Positions 35,207 to 42,248 of a DNA stretch of 42,248 bases are shown here, piece by piece (position 1 is the stretch's first letter; each line of letters begins with the position of its first letter). The stretch lies in contig NZ_JADILJ010000031.1 of NCBI RefSeq assembly GCF_017355185.1, positions 1 to 42,248 on the forward strand, given 5' to 3'. The position numbers and the translations under genes are program-made. Below the pieces are notes generated by a model, which saw only the letters and a list, made by a program, of their open reading frames with translations, was not told the DNA's origin and did no database searches. Source of the DNA: Rathayibacter sp. SD072. Its GTDB lineage: Bacteria > Actinomycetota > Actinomycetes > Actinomycetales > Microbacteriaceae.

Positions 35207-35710
35207 ATGAGCGCACCGTTCCGCATCGTCGTCGGATCCGACGACGCCGGTTTCACCTACAAGGAGATCATCAAGGCCGATCTCGAGAAGGACGCGCGCG
35301 TCGCGACCCTCATCGACGTGGGGGTCGACGCCGACTCCCACACCCCGTACCCCAGCGTCGCCATCGCCGCCGCCGAGATGATCGCCCGCGGCGAGGCCGA
35401 CCGAGCCGTGCTGATCTGCGGCACGGGACTCGGCGTCGCCATCGCGGCGAACAAGGTCGCGGGAGTCCGCGCCGTCACCGCGCACGACTCCTTCTCGGTC
35501 GAGCGCTCGATACTCTCCAACGACGCGCAGGTGCTCTGCATGGGCCAGCGCGTCGTCGGCATCGAGCTCGCCCGCCGCCTCGCGAAGGAGTGGCTCGGCT
35601 ACGAGTTCGACACCTCCTCCGCCTCGGCCGAGAAGGTGCAGATCATCGAGGCGTACGAGGAGGGCCGCGCCGACGAGGCTCCGGTCTCGTCCTCGCCCGC
35701 GTCGTGCTGA
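35207..35710 (+). CDS. derI: RpiB/LacA-B family isomerase, probable D-erythrulose-4-phosphate isomerase
   Basis: The 167-residue protein belongs to the RpiB family of sugar-phosphate isomerases. [16 protein letters not shown] at 8-23 (where RpiB has D-H-A-G), Cys71 in [15 protein letters not shown], and [26 protein letters not shown] form the active site. In this operon the likely reaction is D-erythrulose-4-phosphate to D-erythrose-4-phosphate, as reported for DerI and EryI homologues; ribose-5-phosphate isomerase activity is the alternative. AAGGAGAGAG precedes the ATG, and the 3' end overlaps the next gene by 7 bases. Confidence 0.87.
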   Translation: MSAPFRIVVGSDDAGFTYKEIIKADLEKDARVATLIDVGVDADSHTPYPSVAIAAAEMIARGEADRAVLICGTGLGVAIAANKVAGVRAVTAHDSFSVERSILSNDAQVLCMGQRVVGIELARRLAKEWLGYEFDTSSASAEKVQIIEAYEEGRADEAPVSSSPASC

Positions 35711-36498
35711 CCCCGGACGCCTCGCCCGCCTTCACCGTGGGCGTGAGCCTGAAGATGTACTTCGGTCACGAGCGCACCCTGGAGTGGAGCCGCCGCGTCG
35801 TCGAGATCGCGCGGGTCCACGAAGCGGTGACGTCGGGAGTGGTCGAGCTGTTCGTCGTGCCGACGTTCCCCGCGCTCGTGCCGGTCGGCGCGGTCGTCGA
35901 CGGCTCCGGAGTCGCCCTCGGCGCCCAGGACCTGTTCTGGGAGGACGCGGGTGCGTTCACCGGCGAGGTGAGCGGCTCCGAGCTCCGCGAGATCGGCTGC
36001 CGCCTGGTCGAGATCGGCCATGCCGAGCGCCGCGCGCTCTTCGGCGACGACGACGAGCGGATCCGGCTGAAGGTCGCCGCCGCGTTCCGCAACGACCTCG
36101 TGCCGCTGCTCTGCGTCGGCGAGACCGAGCGCGGCAGCGTCGACGACGCCGTCTCCCTCGTACTCGCCCAGATCTCGTCGGCGCTCGAGGCGGCCGACGC
36201 CGCGGGCTCGACCGGCCCGGTGCTCGCGGCCTACGAGCCCGTGTGGGCGATCGGTGCTCCCGAGCCGGCCGAGCCCTCTTTCATCGCCGGAGTCGTCACC
36301 GCCCTCGAGGAGGCGCTCGCCGCGCTCCCTGGTCGCGCAGGCAGCCGCGTGATCTACGGCGGGAGCGCCGGGCCGGGTCTGCTGACCGCGCTCGGCGGCC
36401 GCGTCCCCGGACTCTTCCTCGGCCGCTTCGCGCACGACCCAGAGGCCGTGCGGACGATCCTCGACGAGGCGCTCGCGCTCGCGGAGGCCCGCCCGTGA
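35704..36498 (+). CDS. lerI: Triose-phosphate-isomerase-like protein, probable L-erythrulose-1-phosphate isomerase
   Basis: A 264-residue TIM homologue with the catalytic triad intact: K17 in GVSLKMYF, H106 in IGHAERR and E178 in [17 protein letters not shown] forms the phosphate site. The lysine motif reads S-L-K where genuine TPI has N-x-K, a change known in the L-erythrulose-phosphate isomerase branch. The role by context is L-erythrulose-1-phosphate to D-erythrulose-4-phosphate. The GTG at 35704 overlaps the derI stop; its own stop overlaps the oiaC start as GTGA. A housekeeping tpiA should exist elsewhere in the genome. Confidence 0.86.
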   Translation: MLTPDASPAFTVGVSLKMYFGHERTLEWSRRVVEIARVHEAVTSGVVELFVVPTFPALVPVGAVVDGSGVALGAQDLFWEDAGAFTGEVSGSELREIGCRLVEIGHAERRALFGDDDERIRLKVAAAFRNDLVPLLCVGETERGSVDDAVSLVLAQISSALEAADAAGSTGPVLAAYEPVWAIGAPEPAEPSFIAGVVTALEEALAALPGRAGSRVIYGGSAGPGLLTALGGRVPGLFLGRFAHDPEAVRTILDEALALAEARP

Positions 36499-37313
36499 CG
36501 ATCGGACTCAGCAGCTACGCCTTCTTCTGGCGCTCCTGCGACCGGGTGCCGGAGCCGATGAGCGTCGAGGACATGGTGCGCGAGACGGCCGATCTCGGCG
36601 TGGGCCTCCTGCAGCTGTGCGATGTGCCCGGCCTCGAGGAGTTCCCGGCCGAGCGGCTCGCCGCGCTGCGCGAGCTCGCGGCGGGCAGCGGCGTCGCCCT
36701 CGAGCTCGGCACGCGCGGCACGGATCCCGAGCACCTGCGCCGCTGGCTCGGGATCGCCCGCGCGCTGGACGTCGTGCTGCTGCGCAGCATGTGGACCTCG
36801 GGGGAGGACCGTCCCGGCCGCGAGGAGACGCTGCGCCGGCTCCGGAGCATCTCGCCCGAGCTCGAGGCGGCGGGCGTCACGCTCGCGCTCGAGACGTACG
36901 AGCAGGTGAGCACCGCCGACCTCGTCGACGTCGTCGCGACGCTGGACGATCCGCGGATCCGGATCTGCCTCGATCCCGCCAACACGGTCGCGAACCTCGA
37001 GCTGCCGGCCGACGTGGTCGCGCGCTGCGCCCCGTACGTCGCCAACTGGCACGTCAAGGACTTCGACTTCTGCCGCAACCCGGGCTGGGTCGGCTTCGTC
37101 TACACCGGCACCGCCCTCGGCGACGGCCGCCTCGACTACGACGGCTTCCGCGCGCTGCTGGATCCGGACGCGCGCGGCATCACCCAGATCATCGAGTTCT
37201 GGCTCCCCTGGCAGGACACCGTCCCCGCCGCGGAGCAGGCGCTCGTCACCACCCGGCTCGAAGCCGAGTGGACCCGCACCACCCTCGACCAGCTCAGGAG
37301 AAGGAACCCATGA
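36495..37313 (+). CDS. oiaC: Sugar-isomerase-like TIM-barrel protein, probable 3-oxo-isoapionate decarboxylase
   Basis: A 272-residue protein of the xylose-isomerase-like (AP endonuclease 2) TIM-barrel family. The divalent-metal ligands are visible: E133 (LALETYEQ), D160 (ICLDPAN), H186 (NWHVKDF) and E234 (QIIEFWLPW). FFWRSCDRVPEPMS at 10-23 and NPGWVGFVYTGTALGDG resemble the OiaC group. Within this operon the expected reaction is decarboxylation of 3-oxo-isoapionate to L-erythrulose, which the next upstream genes then use. GTG overlaps the lerI stop; the 3' end overlaps apnO as ATGA. An epimerase on another sugar is the main alternative. Confidence 0.82.
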   Translation: MTIGLSSYAFFWRSCDRVPEPMSVEDMVRETADLGVGLLQLCDVPGLEEFPAERLAALRELAAGSGVALELGTRGTDPEHLRRWLGIARALDVVLLRSMWTSGEDRPGREETLRRLRSISPELEAAGVTLALETYEQVSTADLVDVVATLDDPRIRICLDPANTVANLELPADVVARCAPYVANWHVKDFDFCRNPGWVGFVYTGTALGDGRLDYDGFRALLDPDARGITQIIEFWLPWQDTVPAAEQALVTTRLEAEWTRTTLDQLRRRNP

Positions 37314-38200
37314 CCGACACCACCGCCACCACCGCCCCGGGCACCGCCGCCCCCGCCCTCACCGTCGCCGTCATCGGCGCCGGCGGCAAGATGGGCATGC
37401 GGGTCTCGAACAACCTGCAGAAGTCCGACTACAACGCCCTCTACAGCGAGGCCTCGCCCGCCGGGCAGGAGCGCACCCGCGAGGCCGGCCGCGAGATCAC
37501 CGCGACGCCCGACGCCGTCGCGGACGCCGACGTCGTGATCCTCGCCGTCCCGGACGTCGTGCTCGGCGCGGTGTCGGAGGACGTGATCCCGCAGATGAAG
37601 TCGGGCGCGATCATCCTGACCCTCGACCCGGCCGCGGCCTACGCGGGGCTCCTCGCGAAGCGCGAGGACATCCACTACGCCGTGGCGCACCCGTGCCACC
37701 CGTCGGTGTTCCTCGAGCGCACCACCCCGGAGGAGTGGGCCGACACGTTCGGCGGCATCGCCGCTCCGCAGGAGGTCGTCGCGGCCCTCGAGGACCCGGA
37801 CGACGACGTGCGGGCGATCGCCGAGAAGGTCATCTCGACCATCTACGCGCCCGTCATCGCGGTGCACTGGGTGACCGTCAAGCAGCTCGCCGTGCTCGAG
37901 CCGACCCTGGTCGAGACCATCGCCTGCATGGTGGGCGAGTTCCTCAAGGAGGCGCTCGACGAGACCGTCAACGGCGTCGGCGTGCCCTACGAGGCGGCCC
38001 GCGCCATGCTCTACGGCCACACCTGGATCGCGCTGACCAACGGGCTGCGCGGATCGAACCCGTTCTCGGAGGCCTGCCACATCGCCATGGGCTACGGCCG
38101 CGAGGCGCTCATCAAGGACGACTGGAAGAAGATCTTCGACGACTCCGAGCTCGACTCGGTCATCGCCAAGATGCTGAAGATCGACGCCGTGAAGCGCTGA
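37310..38200 (+). CDS. apnO: D-apionate oxidoisomerase
   Basis: A 296-residue NAD-binding protein. The Rossmann motif GAGGKMG is at 23-29 (VAVIGAGGKMGMRVSNNL), VVILAVPDVVLGAVSEDVIP follows, and HYAVAHPCHPSVFLERTT is a segment characteristic of this phosphogluconate-dehydrogenase-like group; the C-terminal helical domain has EGFLKE-like GEFLKEALDETVNGVGVPYE. ApnO couples oxidation with a 1,2 rearrangement, turning D-apionate into 3-oxo-isoapionate. It follows oiaC with an ATGA overlap and ends the operon at a strong hairpin. A 6-phosphogluconate-dehydrogenase label from automated tools would be misleading. Confidence 0.85.
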   Translation: MTDTTATTAPGTAAPALTVAVIGAGGKMGMRVSNNLQKSDYNALYSEASPAGQERTREAGREITATPDAVADADVVILAVPDVVLGAVSEDVIPQMKSGAIILTLDPAAAYAGLLAKREDIHYAVAHPCHPSVFLERTTPEEWADTFGGIAAPQEVVAALEDPDDDVRAIAEKVISTIYAPVIAVHWVTVKQLAVLEPTLVETIACMVGEFLKEALDETVNGVGVPYEAARAMLYGHTWIALTNGLRGSNPFSEACHIAMGYGREALIKDDWKKIFDDSELDSVIAKMLKIDAVKR

Positions 38201-38212
38201 CGATCGACCGGG

Positions 38213-38272
38213 GGAACCCCGGACGGTCGAGGGAACCCGCACTTGCAGGCTCCCTCGAGCGTCCGGGGTTCC
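38213..38272. terminator. Long hairpin at the end of the apnO operon
   Basis: Bases 38213-38234 pair with 38251-38272 in a 22-bp stem with one mismatch, around a 16-base loop. It sits between convergent genes 13 bases after the apnO stop and can terminate both. Confidence 0.85.
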
Positions 38273-38279
38273 TTCGCGC

Positions 38280-39290
38280 TCAGATGCGGACGACCATCTT
38301 CCCGGTGTTGCCGCCGCGCATCATCGAGAGGAACGCCTCGACGGTGTTCTCGATCCCGTCGACGATCGTCTCGTCGTAGGCGATGCTCCCCTCCTCGAAC
38401 CAGCCGGCCATGAGCCGGTCGAACTCGGGAGCCCGGTCGAGGTAGCCGGAGAGGGTGAAGCCGCGGAGGGTGAGGCCGCGGGTGATGATGTTCGCCATGT
38501 TGTCGGGGCCGACCGGCTTCTCGGTGCTGTTGTAGCCGGCGATCGCTCCGCACAGGGCGGCGCGGCCGCCGTCCCTGAAGGCGTCCAGCGCGGCCTCGAG
38601 GTGGTCGCCGCCGACGTTGTCGAAGTAGACGTCGATGCCGTCCGGAGCGGCCTGCGCCAGCTGCTCGCGCACGGGTGCCGCGTGGTAGTCGAAGGCGGCG
38701 TCGTAGCCGTACTTCCCGGTGAGCAGCTCGACCTTCTCGGCCGAGCCCGCGGAGCCGATGACGCGCCCCGCGCCCAGGAGGCGGGCGATCTGCCCGGCGG
38801 CCGAGCCGACCGCTCCGGCGGCGCCCGAGACGAAGACGGTGTCGCCCTCCTCCATCCCGGCGATCGTCGTCAGGCCGACGAACGCGGTGAGACCGGTCAT
38901 GCCGAGGATCCCGAGGCGGAGCGAGAGGGGTGCCCCCGGCAGCTCGGGGACGACGCGGAAGGCCGAGGCGGGGGCCTGCACGACGTCGCGCCAGCCGAGC
39001 TGGTGCAGCACCGCCGCGCCGACCGGGAACTCCGGGTCGTCCGACACGCTCACGCGTCCGATCGCGCCTCCGGTCATGGTCTCGCCGAGGGCGTACGGCG
39101 GGGTGTAGCTCTTGACGTCGTTCATCCGACCGCGCATGTAGGGGTCGACCGAGACGAAGGCGTTCTCGACGCGGATCTCTCCCGCGGCGGGCGCGTCGTA
39201 GGTCACCTGGACGGCGCGGAAGTCGTCGGCGACCGGCCAGCCCGCGGGGCGGCGGACGAGCTGGATCTGGGTGCTGGTGGCGGTGGTCAT
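38280..39290 (-). CDS. NADP-dependent medium-chain oxidoreductase (CurA/PTGR-like), second copy
   Basis: A 336-residue zinc-free MDR enzyme of the same group as the gene at 15920-16969. It shares NAFVSVDPYMRGRMNDVKSY, LGMTGLTAFVGLTTIAGME, VFVSGAAGAVGSAAGQIARL, IGSAGSAEKVELL and FDNVGGDHLEAALDAF. Enone or 15-oxoprostaglandin-like reduction with NADPH is the family activity. GGAAGG precedes the ATG at 39290. It is followed upstream, with a 51-base gap, by a DUF1304 gene in the same direction, so both may belong to the regulon of the divergent TetR at 39811. The substrate is unknown. Confidence 0.9.
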   Translation of the reverse strand: MTTATSTQIQLVRRPAGWPVADDFRAVQVTYDAPAAGEIRVENAFVSVDPYMRGRMNDVKSYTPPYALGETMTGGAIGRVSVSDDPEFPVGAAVLHQLGWRDVVQAPASAFRVVPELPGAPLSLRLGILGMTGLTAFVGLTTIAGMEEGDTVFVSGAAGAVGSAAGQIARLLGAGRVIGSAGSAEKVELLTGKYGYDAAFDYHAAPVREQLAQAAPDGIDVYFDNVGGDHLEAALDAFRDGGRAALCGAIAGYNSTEKPVGPDNMANIITRGLTLRGFTLSGYLDRAPEFDRLMAGWFEEGSIAYDETIVDGIENTVEAFLSMMRGGNTGKMVVRI

Positions 39291-39341
39291 GGAGCCTTCC
39301 GGAGAGGGGCGGAGCGGAGCCGGAGCGGACGCGGAGCCGGT

Positions 39342-39728
39342 TCAGGCGGCGAGGCCGATCGCGAGCGCGAGGATCGCGAGCAGGCCGGGCGCCATCTGGG
39401 TGAGGGCCGCGCGGCGCTTGGCGGGGGAGGAGAGCAGGAGGACGAGGGCCGCGGCGACCATCGAACCGGTTCCGGCGAACACGAGGGCGGCGCCGACGGC
39501 AGTCGCTCCGGACGTGAGGGCGAGGACGCCGACGATCGTCACGATCGCGAGGAACAGGTTGTAGAAGCCCTGGTTGAAGGCGAGCTCCTTCGTGGCCCGG
39601 GCCTCGTCCTCGGAGGTGCCGAAGGTCGAGCGGGCCCGCGGAGTCGTCCAGAGGAGCGATTCCAGCACGAAGATGTAGACGTGCAGCACAGCGGCGAGGG
39701 CCGCGAGCACGAGTCCTGTGACGATCAC
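39342..39728 (-). CDS. DUF1304 family membrane protein
   Basis: A 128-residue protein with four transmembrane segments: VTGLVLAALAAVLHVYIFVL, LAIVTIVGVLAL, GAALVFAGTGSMVAAALVLL and GLLAILALAIGLAA. RSTFGTSEDEARATKELAFNQG in the loop is a DUF1304 hallmark. The GTG at 39728 is chosen because AGGAGG stands at ideal spacing. It is divergent from a TetR gene. DUF1304 has no established function that I know. Confidence 0.88.
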   Translation of the reverse strand: MIVTGLVLAALAAVLHVYIFVLESLLWTTPRARSTFGTSEDEARATKELAFNQGFYNLFLAIVTIVGVLALTSGATAVGAALVFAGTGSMVAAALVLLLSSPAKRRAALTQMAPGLLAILALAIGLAA

Positions 39729-39740
39729 GGCGGGACCTCC

Positions 39741-39767
39741 TGATTGTGTAACGTTCGATCCACTATA
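39741..39767 (-). promoter_or_regulatory. Promoter and possible TetR operator of the DUF1304 gene
   Basis: On the minus strand TATAGT (complement of 39762-39767) is a good -10. The adjacent TAACGTTCGATC at 39749-39760 includes the palindrome AACGTT and lies at the predicted transcription start, a likely binding place for the divergent TetR protein. Confidence 0.5.
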
Positions 39768-39810
39768 GGCCTGGACGCGGCATGATGGAACAGTCGAGAA
39801 GGAGGCCCCG

Positions 39811-40398
39811 ATGGGACGCACGCAGATGTTCGAGACCGCCGAGGTCGTCCGATCGGCGCGCTCCGTGTTCTGGGAGCGCGGCTTCGAGGAGGCGTCCGTT
39901 CCCGAGCTGGAGGCGGCGACCGGAGTGCGCCGGTCGAGCCTGTACCACGCGTTCGGCAGCAAGCGCGGACTGTTCGACGCGGCCGTGCAGAGCTACCTCG
40001 ACGAGGTGGTGCGGCCCCGGCTCGCGCCGCTCACGCGCGACGACGTGGCTCCGGACGCCCTGGAGGTCTACTTCGGGGGTCTGCGCGCCGCGCTCTCGGA
40101 CGCCGCGAGCCTCTCCTCCCGCAGCGGCTGCCTGCTGCTCAATGCCGCGGGCGCGCCGATCGCGCGCGACGACGCCGTGCGCGAGGTGATCGCCGAGTAC
40201 CGGGCGGAGCTGCTGCGCGCGATGCGCGCGGGGGCCTCTGCGCGCTGGCCCGGGGCGGAGCCGTCGCGGCGGGCGCTGCAGGCCGATCTGCTGGTGTCGC
40301 TGCTGGTGGCCGCGCTGGTGCTGGCGCGGGTGGATCCGGAGCAGTCGGTCGCGACCGTGGACGCCGCGCTCGCCCTCGTGCGGGACGCGCAGGTGTGA
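39811..40398 (+). CDS. TetR/AcrR family regulator
   Basis: A 195-residue TetR protein with the HTH at about 12-55 (ARSVFWERGFEEASVPELEA, ATGVRRSSLYHAFGSKRGLFD). RSGCLLLNAAGAPIARDDAV in the middle recalls the TetR_C group with an early cysteine that regulates oxidoreductases. GAGAAGGAGG precedes the ATG. It is divergent from DUF1304 and the MDR oxidoreductase beyond it, which are its probable targets. A bidirectional hairpin follows its stop. Confidence 0.88.
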   Translation: MGRTQMFETAEVVRSARSVFWERGFEEASVPELEAATGVRRSSLYHAFGSKRGLFDAAVQSYLDEVVRPRLAPLTRDDVAPDALEVYFGGLRAALSDAASLSSRSGCLLLNAAGAPIARDDAVREVIAEYRAELLRAMRAGASARWPGAEPSRRALQADLLVSLLVAALVLARVDPEQSVATVDAALALVRDAQV

Positions 40399-40406
40399 AG
40401 GACGGA

Positions 40407-40449
40407 AGCCCCCGGGCACGCCGCCTCGGGAGGCGGGTGCGCGGGGGCT
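40407..40449. terminator. Bidirectional hairpin between tetR and argG
   Basis: AGCCCCCG (from 40407) pairs with the complement near 40442-40449, and the GC-rich arms continue inward with small bulges to a CGG loop. The two flanking genes converge here. Confidence 0.7.
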
Positions 40450-40466
40450 CCTGGAGAGCGGAGGCG

Positions 40467-42248
<1,782 letters not shown>

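Noticed and set aside
33420-36498. Glycerol/dihydroxyacetone utilisation operon (DhaK plus TPI)
   Set aside because: RpiB, the AP2-like barrel and ApnO/ApnL-like genes have no role in glycerol use, and the TPI-like protein lacks the Asn of the N-x-K motif.
37310-38200. 6-phosphogluconate dehydrogenase of the pentose phosphate pathway
   Set aside because: At 296 residues it is much shorter than Gnd, and the HPCHPSVF segment with the oiaC/lerK neighbours fits D-apionate oxidoisomerase better.

Overview
This is high-GC chromosomal DNA of an actinobacterium. The order tlyA-nadK-recN-pyrG-NUDIX-xerD-parA-scpA-scpB-rluB-tyrA-cmk-der is typical of Micrococcales. Protein style, GTG starts and leaderless promoters make Microbacteriaceae likely; a plant-associated genus such as Rathayibacter or Clavibacter is a guess from sequence feel, not a proof.

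Region 1 (1-14409) is conserved housekeeping DNA on the + strand, in tightly overlapping operons: rRNA methylation, NAD kinase, DNA repair, CTP synthesis, nucleotide hydrolysis, chromosome dimer resolution and segregation/condensation, pseudouridylation, prephenate dehydrogenase, CMP kinase and the ribosome-assembly GTPase Der. It ends at a strong hairpin.

Region 2 (14430-27611) is accessory: TetR regulators, tRNA-Pro(GGG), two medium-chain oxidoreductases, a frameshifted metallo-beta-lactamase-fold gene, a DUF2200 protein, an APC permease, an ECF sigma factor overlapping a DUF4349 membrane protein, a VOC protein, a DUF4192 protein, an ArsR/SRPBCC pair, a TPR protein and a DoxX protein. One TetR gene, its divergent oxidoreductase and the nearby metallo-beta-lactamase gene share the operator AAACCG(A/G)TCGGTTT, which includes a perfect 30-bp palindrome.

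Region 3 (27762-38272) is the most interesting part: an apparently complete D-apiose/D-apionate catabolic locus. One arm is an SDR dehydrogenase plus D-apionate lactonase (apnL). The other arm, divergent from a FadR-type GntR regulator, is MFS transporter - L-erythrulose kinase (lerK) - D-erythrulose-4-phosphate isomerase (derI) - L-erythrulose-1-phosphate isomerase (lerI) - 3-oxo-isoapionate decarboxylase (oiaC) - D-apionate oxidoisomerase (apnO). Inferred route: apiose -> apionolactone -> apionate -> 3-oxo-isoapionate -> L-erythrulose + CO2 -> L-erythrulose-1-P -> D-erythrulose-4-P -> D-erythrose-4-P. Three copies of a GTCAACCGGT operator lie at the two promoter regions and tie both arms into one regulon. 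No Gfo/Idh/MocA-type apiose dehydrogenase is present in the window, so the SDR is a candidate replacement.

Region 4 (38280-42248) holds a second medium-chain oxidoreductase paralogue, a divergent DUF1304/TetR pair, argG, and the start of an ArsR regulator cut by the window end. All functional calls rest on reading motifs and on gene context; no database search was possible.
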